From Sinorhizobium americanum (GTDB lineage: Bacteria; Pseudomonadota; Alphaproteobacteria; Rhizobiales; Rhizobiaceae): DNA of 64,000 nucleotides. The position numbers were made by a program, and so were the translations under genes. Within the stretch, counting starts at the first letter, position 1; every line of letters begins with the position of its first letter. Below the pieces are notes generated by a model. That model was not told where the DNA came from. It saw only the letters and a program-made list of their open reading frames with translations, and did not search any database. Below are positions 24,889 through 33,577 of this stretch, piece after piece. The stretch spans positions 1 to 64,000 of the forward strand of contig NZ_LNQC01000075.1 in NCBI RefSeq assembly GCF_001651855.1. Reading direction: 5' to 3'.

Positions 24889-26961
24889 CTACTCCCGGCT
24901 ACGCCGCCGTCTACGACCGCCACCTTCGCCGTCATCGGCCAGCACCTTGCGCTCCGGCAGCGCGACGACCTCGGAGAGCTTCGGGAAAGCGTCGACCTTG
25001 TTCGGCATCGCCATGGCATTGACGAAGTGCTCCTGAAATTTCGACTCAAGAGCCGTCTCTATCTTCTCGATTTTCCTCACTGTTTCCTCGATCTCGCGAC
25101 GATGACCGCGGTTGAGGAGCGCCATCAGTGCACCGGTGCCGGCGGCATTGCCGACTGCCTTCACCTCGGCGAGGTCGCAATCCGGAATCAGGCCGAGCAC
25201 CATGGCGTATTTCGGATCGATGAAGGAACCGAAGGCGCCGGCAAAGCGGATCGTGTCGACATGCTCGACGCCCTGTTTTTCCATCAAGAGCTTGATGCCG
25301 GCATAGAGCGCAGCCTTGGCGAGCTGTATCGCCCGGATGTCGTTCTGCGTCACGGTGATGCGCGGCTCGCCGTCATGGAGCAGGTAGGAGAAGGTGCGGC
25401 CGTTCGGAACGATCCGCGGGCTTCTGGCAGCCATCGCGCCGTCGACGACGCCGTCCTGCGAGATGATGCCGGTGAGATACATCTCGGCAACGACTTCGAT
25501 AATCGCCGAGCCGCAGATCCCGGTAACGCCCACCACTGCGGCAGCCTCGGCGAACCCCTCCTCATCCGACCACTTGTCGACGCCGATGACGCGGAAGCGT
25601 GGTTCCAGTGTCTCCGGGTCGATGCGGACGCGCTCGATCGCGCCGGGTGCGGCGCGCTGGCCGGAGGAGATTTCGGCGCCCTCGAAGGCCGGGCCGGTCG
25701 GCGAGGACGCTGCCACAACGCGTTGCCGGTTGCCGAGGACGATTTCGGCATTGGTTCCGACGTCGACGAGCAGCATCATCTTGTCCTGGCGATGCGGACC
25801 CTCCGAAAGCGTCGCGCCTGCCGCATCCGCTCCGACATGGCCGGCGATGCAGGGGAGCATATAAAGCCTCGCGCCGCGATTGACCTCGATGTTGATCTCA
25901 TGCGCCCAATATTGCAGCGCGCCAGAAACCGCGAGTGCGAAGGGCGCCTGGCCGAGTTCCGTCGGGTCGATGCCGAGGAAAAGGTGATGCATGATCGGGT
26001 TGCCGACAATCACCATATCGAGAATATCGTGCCGATCGACGCCGCCTTCGCTGCAGACCTTGCCGATCAGCCCGTTCACCGCTTCCCGCACGGCCTTGGT
26101 CATAGCCTCGCGGCCATCCGGGTTCATCATCACATAGGAGACGCGGCTCATCAGATCCTCGCCGAAGCGAATCTGCGGGTTCGACGCGCCCGAAGAGGCG
26201 ACGATGCGGCCGGAGAGCAGCGACACTAGGTGCATGGCGATCGTCGTCGAGCCGATATCGCAGGCTATCCCATAGGCCTCGTTCTTCAATCCCGGCCAAA
26301 GGCCGACGATAAAGGGGCGAGAGGAATCCATGTCTCGATGGATCGCGGCCGTCACCGCCCAGTTGCCCTTGCGCAGAATGCCCTGGACCTGCGGGATCAG
26401 ATGCGGCGCGATCAGCAGATCCTTCCAGCCCCAATCCTTTTCCAGAACCGCTTTCATCCGGTCGAGATCGCCGAGCGGCTTGTGCATGTCCGGCTCGTCC
26501 ACTTCGACATAGCAGAGCTGGACGGCGGCATTGCGCTCGATAACCCGGTCGGTTGCGGCCTTGCGCACCACCTGGGCGTTGATAACGGTATCCTGCGGCA
26601 CGTCGATGACGAGATCGCCGAGGATTTGCGCCGAACAGGACAGGCGACGACCATCGGGCAGTTCGCGCACTGTGGCGTAGCGTTGCTCCTTCGGGCCGAT
26701 CGGCGAGATATGGTCGTTCGACGAAACGATCTTGTGCTTGGCGAAATTGCCTTCCTGAATGGAAACCTGGCAGCGCCCGCAGGTGGCGCGGCCGCCGCAG
26801 ACGCTTTCGACATAGACCCCGAGCTTGCGCGCAGCATCGAGCACAGGCGTGCCCACTGGGAAGCGGCCGCGCTTGCCCGACGGCATGAAAAGCACAAGAG
26901 GATCCTTCTGCGCGGCTTCGGTCATATTGCTCTCGATTTCGGAAGTGCTTTCGATGCGCAT
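24889..26961 (-). CDS. RACo/RamA-like corrinoid activation protein (2Fe-2S plus ASKHA ATPase, DUF4445)
   Basis: About 690 residues. A plant-type 2Fe-2S domain comes first (CGGRATCGRC with the later RLSCSAQ Cys, residues ~30-110), then a linker, then the ASKHA ATPase core (IACDIGSTTIAMHL near 225, LLVDVGTNAEIVL, GAFGSFIDPKYAMVLGLIPD). This family uses ATP to reduce inactive Co(II) corrinoid proteins back to Co(I). The natural client would be the corrinoid protein at 34504. The C-terminus ends in GEGGGRRRRRSRE, an Arg/Gly tail like those of other corrinoid-contacting proteins here. Start at 26961 or 26925. Confidence 0.87.
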   Translation of the reverse strand: MRIESTSEIESNMTEAAQKDPLVLFMPSGKRGRFPVGTPVLDAARKLGVYVESVCGGRATCGRCQVSIQEGNFAKHKIVSSNDHISPIGPKEQRYATVRELPDGRRLSCSAQILGDLVIDVPQDTVINAQVVRKAATDRVIERNAAVQLCYVEVDEPDMHKPLGDLDRMKAVLEKDWGWKDLLIAPHLIPQVQGILRKGNWAVTAAIHRDMDSSRPFIVGLWPGLKNEAYGIACDIGSTTIAMHLVSLLSGRIVASSGASNPQIRFGEDLMSRVSYVMMNPDGREAMTKAVREAVNGLIGKVCSEGGVDRHDILDMVIVGNPIMHHLFLGIDPTELGQAPFALAVSGALQYWAHEINIEVNRGARLYMLPCIAGHVGADAAGATLSEGPHRQDKMMLLVDVGTNAEIVLGNRQRVVAASSPTGPAFEGAEISSGQRAAPGAIERVRIDPETLEPRFRVIGVDKWSDEEGFAEAAAVVGVTGICGSAIIEVVAEMYLTGIISQDGVVDGAMAARSPRIVPNGRTFSYLLHDGEPRITVTQNDIRAIQLAKAALYAGIKLLMEKQGVEHVDTIRFAGAFGSFIDPKYAMVLGLIPDCDLAEVKAVGNAAGTGALMALLNRGHRREIEETVRKIEKIETALESKFQEHFVNAMAMPNKVDAFPKLSEVVALPERKVLADDGEGGGRRRRRSRE

Positions 26962-27121
26962 GCTGGTCGGTCTCTCGTAGGTCCGCTTCAACCGGGGAGC
27001 GAAGCGCGGGTAAACCGCTTCAGACTGCACCGGAATGACGCCTGATAGTTGTCAGATCCCGACATGAAAAGATCTGCCAGCACATTTCAGAAGGGTTGCC
27101 GTGCGCTTGCGAACAGGACGG

Positions 27122-27460
27122 TCACGGTTTCCTGCGGGATAGCCGCCGGGCATTGCTGCGCACCCGCTTGCCATAGGGCTTGAGGGCCGCCGCGGCAATA
27201 GCCGTCCCGTGCCGGGAACCGCTTCCGGTCATCAGCCGCATCGTGCTGTCGAGAGCGGCCTTCCAGAGGGCCACGTTCACGGCCATGCCGCTCTCGACCG
27301 CAGCTGCGACCTTTTCGGAAACCATGCGCTGGAGTTCGGCCACGTCGTGCGTCTTGCCGGTCATAGCCGCAAGCTGCATCTGATGCAGCCGAATCGCGAT
27401 GACGAATGGAGCATCGAACCAAAGCGTGGCAGTGTCCAAGCGGAGGCGGCGCGGTGTCAT
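27122..27460 (-). CDS. Hypothetical protein, phasin-like helix, basic tail
   Basis: A 112-residue all-helical protein. The middle (MVSEKVAAAVESGMAVNVAL) looks like an amphipathic phasin-type helix, and the end is strongly basic (KPYGKRVRSNARRLSRRKP). It lies inside the one-carbon module, so a structural role there is possible. No family is recognised with certainty. Confidence 0.5.
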   Translation of the reverse strand: MTPRRLRLDTATLWFDAPFVIAIRLHQMQLAAMTGKTHDVAELQRMVSEKVAAAVESGMAVNVALWKAALDSTMRLMTGSGSRHGTAIAAAALKPYGKRVRSNARRLSRRKP

Positions 27461-27505
27461 GGGTTATCTCCACTCTTCGGCCGGATGCGAGTTCCGGATA
27501 CTTCG

Positions 27506-27808
27506 CTATGGTGCCACGGTTAGCTTCACGACTGCGAATGCATAGGCGACTGCCGTGGCCAACACCATCGAACCACCCCAAAAGCACAGGTTTATGACCC
27601 GCTCTTGAGATCCCGGATTGGTCTTATTCGTCAAAGCCAAGCCGGATACGACCGCAAGCACCGCGAGGTTTAGAAACACAATCGGCAGAACATAGTTCCA
27701 GAGCGCACCGTAGAACCTTCGAAACTCCTCCGCATCCTCAAACAGCGTGTATCTGGCGAAGAGGATTAACGGGATGAGGACCGCAAGGAGCCGAAGATGG
27801 CTCCTCAT
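27506..27808 (-). CDS. Three-helix membrane protein of unknown function
   Basis: A 100-residue protein. Hydrophobic stretches at ~5-20 (LRLLAVLIPLILFARY), ~38-58 (VLPIVFLNLAVLAVVSGLAL) and ~72-95. No known domain. It lies between the ASKHA activase and the methyl-THF methyltransferase genes on the same strand; whether it belongs to that transcript is not clear. Confidence 0.55.
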   Translation of the reverse strand: MRSHLRLLAVLIPLILFARYTLFEDAEEFRRFYGALWNYVLPIVFLNLAVLAVVSGLALTNKTNPGSQERVINLCFWGGSMVLATAVAYAFAVVKLTVAP

Positions 27809-27850
27809 GGCAATTCCCCCTGATGGGCAGTGCAGCGTCGAAGCAGGATA

Positions 27851-28813
27851 TTACTCCCGCACCGCTGCGGCGCCAGCCCGCGCCGCACGTCCGCCACGCC
27901 GTCCACCGCCGCCGGCCGGAGCCGCGGCGGCCGCCACATGTCCGCCTTCGGCCGGCTTGTGGTCGCGGTAAGTCATGATCCAGTTGGTGCAGTTGGCGTC
28001 GGTGCCGTTCAGGACGTTCGCGGCGCGCACGGCCTCCATTTCCTGCGGACGGCAGGGGTTCATGATCGCCGAGGTCATGCCGGCACCGATTACCATCGGG
28101 ATGAAGCCGGCATTGATGCCGTGGCGGTGCGGCAGGCCGAAAGAAATATTGGAGAGGCCGCAGGTGGTGTTGACCTTGAGCTCTTCACGCAGCCGGCGGA
28201 GCAGTGCGAAGACCTGCCGGCCAGCATCGCCCAGGGCGCCGATCGGCATGACGAGCGGATCGACGACGATGTCGTGCGGCTTGATGCCATGATCCATGGC
28301 GCGCTCGACGATCTTCTTGGCGACAGCGAATCGGACGTCCGGATCCATCGAAATGCCGGTCTCATCGTTGGAAATCGCGACAACCGGAACGTCGTACTTC
28401 TTGACGAGCGGAAGGATTGCTTCCAGCTTCTCCTCTTCGCCCGTCACGGAGTTGACGAGGGGGCGGCCCTTGGCAACGCGCAGGCCGGCTTCGATCGCCG
28501 CCGTTACCGAGCTGTCGATCGACAGCGGCACGTCGACGAGGTCCTGGACGATCTCCAGCGTCTTGACGAGCAGCGGCGGTTCGGTCTCGTTCGGGTTGAC
28601 AGCTGTCACGCCCGCATTGACGTCCAGCATGGTCGCACCTGCGGCGACCTGCTCCAGCGCGTCCTTGATGACCGTCTCGAAGTTGCCCTCGATCATTTCG
28701 GCGGCGAGCTTCTTGCGACCGGTCGGGTTGATGCGTTCGCCGATGACGCAGAAGGGCTGGTCGAAGCCGATGACGATCTCGCGGGTGGCGGAAGCGACGA
28801 TGGTGCGGGTCAT
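27851..28813 (-). CDS. Methyltetrahydrofolate:corrinoid methyltransferase (pterin-binding, DHPS-like)
   Basis: A 320-residue protein. Pterin-binding TIM barrel: FCVIGERINPTGRKKL near 20, MLDVNAGVT with the pterin-binding Asp, LSIDSSV, VNSVTGEE, and CGLSNISFGLPHR near 215. This is the AcsE/MtrH/MeTr group rather than folate-making FolP. It would move the methyl group between the corrinoid protein and tetrahydrofolate. The last 35 residues are Ala/Gly/Arg-rich (GGGGRRGGRAARAGAAAVRE), absent from typical MeTr. It is followed on the strand by the activase and preceded by MetF- and MetV-like genes. Confidence 0.85.
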   Translation of the reverse strand: MTRTIVASATREIVIGFDQPFCVIGERINPTGRKKLAAEMIEGNFETVIKDALEQVAAGATMLDVNAGVTAVNPNETEPPLLVKTLEIVQDLVDVPLSIDSSVTAAIEAGLRVAKGRPLVNSVTGEEEKLEAILPLVKKYDVPVVAISNDETGISMDPDVRFAVAKKIVERAMDHGIKPHDIVVDPLVMPIGALGDAGRQVFALLRRLREELKVNTTCGLSNISFGLPHRHGINAGFIPMVIGAGMTSAIMNPCRPQEMEAVRAANVLNGTDANCTNWIMTYRDHKPAEGGHVAAAAAPAGGGGRRGGRAARAGAAAVRE

Positions 28814-28930
28814 AAAAGATCCTCTGATCCTGGAGCCTGGGGCTATGTAATTGGCCCCGTTCGTGTTTGTCAGCGCGGGACGAGCCGAAACGCCGGTTTT
28901 CCTCTGTTAAAGCCGCTGGCCGCGGCCCTC

Positions 28931-30022
28931 TCAATGTGGATGGTGTGCTGCGGCCTCCGCCATCTGCTGCTGGTTTTCCTCGATGCCTTCACGAAGATGC
29001 CCAAGCCGTTCGGCGACAAGCGTTTCCGTCGGCGTCGCTTCGTGTTTCCATGGCTTGCGGCCCTTCAGGACGCCGGACTCGTGGACGATCTCCGCCACAT
29101 ATTCCTCCTGGCGATAGGCCATCACGTGAACGCCCGATACCCCCTCGATCTCCTTCACCTCGTTGATGATGTCGATGCAGAGCTGCTTGCCTTCCTTCTT
29201 CTGGTCCTGGGCGCCTTCGAGGCGCGTGATGATCGAATCGGGAATGTGGATGCCCGGCACGTTGGAGCGGATCCAGCGCGCCGTCTTGGCCGAGGCCATC
29301 GGGCCGACGCCGACGAGGATGAAGCACTTCTCGTGCAGGCCGAGGTCGCGCACCTTCTTCATGTATTCGCGGAACATCGGCACGTCGAAGCAGTACTGGC
29401 TCTGGACGAATTGGGCGCCCGCTTCGATCTTCTTTGCCAGCCGGTAGGGCCGGAAGTCGTAAGGCGGCGCGAAGGGGTTGATGGCCGCACCGAGAAAGAC
29501 CTGCGGCGGCGTCGTCAGCTTGCGGCCGGAGAGGAATTTCGAATTGTCGCGCATGATCCTGACGGTCTCGAGCAGCGACATGCAGTCGAGGTCGAAAACG
29601 GGCTTGGCCCCCGGCTGGTCGCCGGCCTGCACGCCATCGCCGGTCAGGCACATGATGTTCTGCACACCCATGGCCGAGGCGCCGAGCACGTCGCCCTGTA
29701 TGGCGATGCGGTTCTTGTCGCGGCAGGCGATCTGCATGATCGGCGCATAGCCCATCCGCGTCAGCAGCGCGCATATGCCGACCGACGACATGTGGCAGTT
29801 GGCGCCCGAGGCGTCGACGGCATTGATGCCGTCCACCCAGCCGTCGAAGATCGCCGCCCGATCGTAGACGTCCTGAGGATTGGCGCTGTCCGGCGGATTG
29901 AGCTCGGCCGTGACAGCAAATTCGCCGCGGCGAAGCACGCGCTCCAGTCGGCCGCGTGAGGAATGACCGGGCAGGGCATCGAGCGGCGCACTGGGGTCGA
30001 AAGGGTTGACATCCGGGCTCAT
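28931..30022 (-). CDS. Methylenetetrahydrofolate reductase family protein (MetF-like)
   Basis: A 363-residue TIM-barrel flavoprotein. Motifs: FAVTAELNPPDSANPQDVY (folate/NADH region), MCLTGDGVQAGDQPGAKPV, FVQSQYCFDVPMF near 210, and FILVGVGPMASAKTARWI. It catalyses interconversion of 5-methyl- and 5,10-methylene-THF. It overlaps the MetV-like gene by 4 nt (ATGA), so the two are translationally coupled, as MetF and MetV are in some acetogens. In this context the oxidative direction (methyl-THF disposal) is plausible. Probably not the housekeeping metF. Confidence 0.85.
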   Translation of the reverse strand: MSPDVNPFDPSAPLDALPGHSSRGRLERVLRRGEFAVTAELNPPDSANPQDVYDRAAIFDGWVDGINAVDASGANCHMSSVGICALLTRMGYAPIMQIACRDKNRIAIQGDVLGASAMGVQNIMCLTGDGVQAGDQPGAKPVFDLDCMSLLETVRIMRDNSKFLSGRKLTTPPQVFLGAAINPFAPPYDFRPYRLAKKIEAGAQFVQSQYCFDVPMFREYMKKVRDLGLHEKCFILVGVGPMASAKTARWIRSNVPGIHIPDSIITRLEGAQDQKKEGKQLCIDIINEVKEIEGVSGVHVMAYRQEEYVAEIVHESGVLKGRKPWKHEATPTETLVAERLGHLREGIEENQQQMAEAAAHHPH

Positions 30023-30600
30023 CGCTGGCCTTCCTTTTTCGCGTCTTCGAGAGCCGCGGCCTCGGCGGTCACCCGCAACCAGGACGAGGTCTCACGCAGC
30101 GACTGGTTGACGGGTTTCTGGACATTCATAATCGCATCACCCTTCACCATATTCTGCGACCCCTTCCACGCCTGCACCCAGACGCAGGGCATATCCGGTT
30201 CGACCTCGCAGTTGCCGTTGGCGCGGACGCCGCCGCAGGGGCCGTTGCGGAGCTGCTTCGGACAGTTCATCGGGCAGGACATGCCGGTAGAGGACAGCGC
30301 GCACTGGCCGCACATGCGACAGTCGAAGAGGAAACCTTTGACGTGGCGTTCGACGAAGGTCACCGGGCGCTCCACGCGATTGTAACCGAGAGCGTTCCAG
30401 AGCGGATGGAGCATAAGGAACATGTCGGCGAAGCGGTTGTAAAACCATTCGAGGAAGCGCGAGTTGCGCACCGCCCAGAGCCGAACCGTATATTTGTGGC
30501 GCGAGCGGCGGCTCGGCGAGACATTTGTCGGCGTATAGGCTCCGGTGGCCGCCTTCTTGGCGGACTGGGCGTTGCCGGTGACGACTTTCGGGTCAGACAT
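30019..30600 (-). CDS. MTHFR C-terminal-domain (MetV-like) Cys-rich protein
   Basis: A 193-residue protein. The core (~105-170) has a dense Cys cluster (CRMCGQCALSSTGMSCPMNC, then GPCGGVRANGNCE and PCVW), the zinc/Fe-S signature of the methylene-THF reductase C-terminal family (MetV). It would bind the MetF-like protein and pass electrons. Start MSDPKVV; N-terminus is basic (SPSRRSRHKY). Overlaps by 8 nt with the upstream gene and by 4 nt with the downstream metF-like gene. Confidence 0.83.
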   Translation of the reverse strand: MSDPKVVTGNAQSAKKAATGAYTPTNVSPSRRSRHKYTVRLWAVRNSRFLEWFYNRFADMFLMLHPLWNALGYNRVERPVTFVERHVKGFLFDCRMCGQCALSSTGMSCPMNCPKQLRNGPCGGVRANGNCEVEPDMPCVWVQAWKGSQNMVKGDAIMNVQKPVNQSLRETSSWLRVTAEAAALEDAKKEGQR

Positions 30601-30895
30601 TGTCCCGCCCTCCGGCCTTGACGAGCGCAACGAGCCGCTCCCTATCGTAGGCGGCCTCCAGTTCGGCTGCTGCCTTGTCCGCTTCCGCCTCCAGATCGTC
30701 TGAAACCGGGACCGGATCTGCCTTGCGCCATTCGGCCAGGTAGTCGTCGGTCTCGGCAGCGCCGGTCCGCATGGCGCACATGTCGATCGCCTCGGTGAAG
30801 CGCAGCGAAAGCTCGCGCTTGGCGCTCTTGCGGCCCTGTTTGATAATGACCTGGGCGGGGATATCGCGCCAGTAGACGATGATGCGGTCTGCCAT
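30593..30895 (-). CDS. PF13769-type 'virulence factor' small protein
   Basis: A 100-residue protein; start MADRIIVYWRDIPAQVI. The repeated layout YWRDIPAQVIIKQGRKSAKR, FTEAIDMCAMR, TDDYLAEWRK is the signature of a family named virulence factor in databases but with no proven function. It starts a three-gene overlapping run (with MetV-like and MetF-like), so it is probably a subunit or chaperone of the methyl-THF oxidising enzyme. The upstream side carries mosaic palindromes. Confidence 0.75.
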   Translation of the reverse strand: MADRIIVYWRDIPAQVIIKQGRKSAKRELSLRFTEAIDMCAMRTGAAETDDYLAEWRKADPVPVSDDLEAEADKAAAELEAAYDRERLVALVKAGGRDNV

Positions 30896-30912
30896 GGGAT
30901 TCCTGTTCTCCT

Positions 30913-31121
30913 CTACAGCGCCGCGCGTCTTGTCCGACGCGCAAAGGTCGCTGTAGCACTTTGAATTGCTGCATGTATTCATCCGTAAATCGATTGCGAT
31001 TTACGGATACATGCAGAGCGCATAAGCCCGAAAATCGAAATCGGCTTTCGGGAAGGCCTATGCGCCCAGTCAAAGTGTTACAGCGTCCCCTACGCGTCAA
31101 TTCTGACGCGCGGCGCTGTAA
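30913..31121. repeat. Compound RIME-type palindromic mosaic
   Basis: Four palindromes in a row: 30913-30957 (CTACAGCG with CGCTGTAG outer arms), 30969-31016 (ATCCGTAAATCG with CGATTTACGGAT), 31017-31068 (CCGAAA with TTTCGG, outer CGCATA/TATGCG), and 31081-31121 (CAGCG/CGCTG with TACGCGTCA/TGACGCG). The linker TTTGAATTG recurs inverted at 41642. This is the known Rhizobium-specific intergenic mosaic element style. Confidence 0.75.
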
Positions 31122-31407
31122 TGCCGACAATGCGCATGTCCATGCGACGTGGCTTACCTTGACACGACGTCGGATATGTCAAAAAACGACGCTCCACGGT
31201 TCGCACAGGAGCGGAATGCTCCATGGCTCTCCGAGCGGCTGTGTTTGACCTTCGAGACGCCGAAACACGTCGGGAAGGCCGCTGTTGCGCTGGCTACTCC
31301 AGATACTGGCGACGCAGCCGGCGCAGAATATAAGCAAGGCGTCATTCACCATCCATTCACGTCACATCCGGCAAGTATGCACCATTGCAACAGATCGGAT
31401 TGTCGAG

Positions 31408-31875
31408 ATGAAGAAGGTTGGCATCCTGTTCGTCGCGGCCGCGACGGCTTTCACGAGTTATGGGTCTGCCGAGGCCATGCCCGTTCCGCCGGCGCCGCAG
31501 CCCGGTTCTAGCGTAGAGCTGGTTCACCACAAGCCGTGGCACCACCGTGGCGGCCCCCGCCGGGCCTGGCGTGAACCGGAAGGTGCTCGCTACGGCTATT
31601 ACAATGGGTATCGCGGTTATCGCCATTATCGGGACGGGTATCGCCGGCATGACGATGGCTGGTGGTATCCGCTGGCCGCCTTCGGAGCCGGTATGATTAT
31701 CGGCGGCGCCATCGCCGCGCCCCCGCAATACGCAGAGCCCCGCTATGCCGAACCTCGGCTGCCGCAGCGCCATGTCAGCTGGTGCTACGATCAATACCGC
31801 TCCTATCGCGCATGGGACAATTCCTACCAGCCCTACGGCGGTCCCCGGCAGCAGTGCTATTCGCCCTATTATTGA
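31408..31875 (+). CDS. BA14K family secreted protein
   Basis: A 155-residue protein. Signal peptide ([20 protein letters not shown]), then a Gly/Tyr/Arg-rich linker ([18 protein letters not shown]), a hydrophobic [13 protein letters not shown] segment, and a BA14K-like C-terminus ([19 protein letters not shown], ending with Cys). BA14K proteins were named from a Brucella lectin-like antigen and are widespread in Rhizobiales. Probably envelope-located. Confidence 0.82.
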   Translation: MKKVGILFVAAATAFTSYGSAEAMPVPPAPQPGSSVELVHHKPWHHRGGPRRAWREPEGARYGYYNGYRGYRHYRDGYRRHDDGWWYPLAAFGAGMIIGGAIAAPPQYAEPRYAEPRLPQRHVSWCYDQYRSYRAWDNSYQPYGGPRQQCYSPYY

Positions 31876-31928
31876 GGCTATCGAAGCCCGCTCGCCACAC
31901 CGCGAGCGGGCTGTCGCCTGGATGCGGA

Positions 31929-32099
31929 TCAGTAACCGGAACTGCCGCCTTGGCTGCCGCCCATGCTGCTGCCGCCGGAGCCGCTTGAAGCGCTTGAGGG
32001 AGGCGGGCTCGTGTTTCGACTGGCTTGATTGGTCATACACCCCGCGAGCGTCAAAAGGGCAATCGCGGCTGCGACCATCGATGATTTGCGGGTCATCAT
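31929..32099 (-). CDS. Small Ser/Gly-rich lipoprotein (56 residues)
   Basis: Read from the sequence: MMTRKSSMVAAAIALLTLAG then Cys, a perfect lipobox, followed by a Ser/Gly-rich tail (SSGSGGSSMGGSQGGSSGY). High third-position GC. It is divergent from the entericidin gene at 32243. Homologous short rhizobial lipoproteins of this style exist; function unknown. Confidence 0.6.
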   Translation of the reverse strand: MMTRKSSMVAAAIALLTLAGCMTNQASRNTSPPPSSASSGSGGSSMGGSQGGSSGY

Positions 32100-32242
32100 G
32101 AGTCTCCAATCATAGATTGGGTATGACGTATGGCGTGCCGCTGGTATTCCCCAGAGAGATGGTCACCCGACATCCGCGCCGCTTGATTTCGCAGAAACGC
32201 GCATCATTTCCACTGGATGTGCCGACGCATTCGGAGGTCACG

Positions 32243-32392
32243 ATGTCAAAGACTGCGATCGCAATGTTGTGCCTCGCGCTTCTCGCGCTTTCGTCCTGCG
32301 CCAACACGGCGCGGGGATTCCGACAGGATAGCACGCAGACCGGCCACGCTGTGGATAGTGCTACGAAGCGTGTCCTGGGTGCTGCTCAGTAG
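32243..32392 (+). CDS. Entericidin-like small lipoprotein
   Basis: A 49-residue protein: MSKTAIAMLCLALLALSSCA, then NTARGFRQDSTQTGHAVDSA. The lipobox LSSC and the NT..G.G.D segment are those of entericidin A/B family lipoproteins. A related copy is at 34238. Start preceded by CGGAGG. Probable envelope stress lipoprotein. Confidence 0.8.
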   Translation: MSKTAIAMLCLALLALSSCANTARGFRQDSTQTGHAVDSATKRVLGAAQ

Positions 32393-32415
32393 AACAACGC
32401 TTCCGGCAGCGGGGT

Positions 32416-32604
32416 CTATGCCGCATTCTCGGCCGCCTTCGAGGGCTTTCGCTCGACTGCGGTGAGCACTCTGAGATTTGCTTCAGCCTCGGTGAGCCCG
32501 GCTAGAGTCTGGCCCGCAAAGACTGCCGGGACACCCGTCAGATTGTCCCACACGGTCCAGTGGTCGGTTGGGTCGAGGACGAGTTCATAGCGGTCGTGTT
32601 GCAT
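32416..32604 (-). CDS. Hypothetical protein co-transcribed with the formyltransferase-like gene
   Basis: A 62-residue protein with a strong ribosome site (AGGAGGGAAA), starting 17 nt after the formyltransferase stop. Sequence: MQHDRYELVLDPTDHWTVWD, then TEAEANLRVLTAVER. No family recognised. Tight spacing suggests one operon. Confidence 0.6.
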   Translation of the reverse strand: MQHDRYELVLDPTDHWTVWDNLTGVPAVFAGQTLAGLTEAEANLRVLTAVERKPSKAAENAA

Positions 32605-32620
32605 CAGGTTTCCCTCCTAG

Positions 32621-33439
32621 TCACCAGATCCCGCGCCGTATGCCATTCCACAGCCACGCCCAGACCGGCGGATGATACCATTGGCGCGACGGAGCGGCGA
32701 TATCGAGGGGGCGGAGGTTGCCGTCGAGTGCGTCCTCGACCGCCTTGATCGCAAGGTCGGTCGAGGCGGCAGTCTGGAGCAGCGGATAGGTGTGGATCGT
32801 ATCAGCGCGGTTCGGCATCTGCCGCGACTGGTAAAGAATGCCGCCGGTATCGACGCCTTCATCGACGAGATGAACGGTGGCGCCGAAATTCTCCCGATCC
32901 TTGCCGACGAGCGCCCAGTAGCCGCCCATCAGGCCACGATATTGCGGATTGATGCCGGCATGGAAGTTAAGGACCGGGCAGGGGATTGCCGCCAGCGTCG
33001 CCGGCTTTAGCATCCGGCAACTGACGAGAAAGACCACGGCGGGCTCAAGCGCCGTCAGCCGCGCGCGGCCTTCGGCATCGTTGATCGAAACGATCCGGTG
33101 CACCGGGACGGAGGGGGCTTTATCGGCAGACACGCCGTAGATGCGCAGGATCTCGGCTGCCCGCCGGCGCGTGAATCGTTTGCCGAAACGCGAGGCGATC
33201 ATCGTGGCGAGCTGGCCCAAAGCCGTCGTCCATCCGAGCTTTCGAGCGCGCCGTCTGACGAAGAGCGCCTTGGATTCGGGCTGCTCCTGCAGCACGACAA
33301 TGTCTGAAAAGCGTGCGGCAAGCGCGTTGATCAGGATGTTCGGATTGTCGCCCCCTGCGGTAACGACGACTATGCGCCGGCCGGTCGCGGCGGCCGCTTC
33401 CGTTTCACTTTCCGAGAGGGCGCTGTTCGATCGATACAT
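32621..33439 (-). CDS. Formyltransferase family protein
   Basis: A 272-residue protein. The N-terminus (GRRIVVVTAGGDNPNILINA) is Rossmann-like. The catalytic region has PVLNFHAGINPQYRGLMGGY near 165 with the His, and GATVHLVDEGVDTGGILYQ near 190 with the Asp of 10-formyl-THF-dependent formyltransferases (Fmt, PurN, sugar N-formyltransferases). The HxSLLP signature is replaced by HAGINP, so it is not the housekeeping Fmt. Substrate unknown; within a C1 region, formyl-THF use is fitting. Confidence 0.78.
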   Translation of the reverse strand: MYRSNSALSESETEAAAATGRRIVVVTAGGDNPNILINALAARFSDIVVLQEQPESKALFVRRRARKLGWTTALGQLATMIASRFGKRFTRRRAAEILRIYGVSADKAPSVPVHRIVSINDAEGRARLTALEPAVVFLVSCRMLKPATLAAIPCPVLNFHAGINPQYRGLMGGYWALVGKDRENFGATVHLVDEGVDTGGILYQSRQMPNRADTIHTYPLLQTAASTDLAIKAVEDALDGNLRPLDIAAPSRQWYHPPVWAWLWNGIRRGIW

Positions 33440-33577
33440 AGGTCGGTAAGGGTTGTCTGAGGATCATCTGCGGCGCCCGGACACAGGGGCGCGCAGAAAC
33501 AGATATGCCGATACAGGTGTTACCGTCGTCTTAAACGGGCAGCCTCCAGGACATCACAGAACTCGGTTTGCCGGGCA

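Noticed and set aside
27830-29959. 709-residue plus-strand reading across the methyl-THF methyltransferase and MetF-like genes
   Set aside because: Antisense to two certain genes and shows no domain; a by-product of third-position GC.
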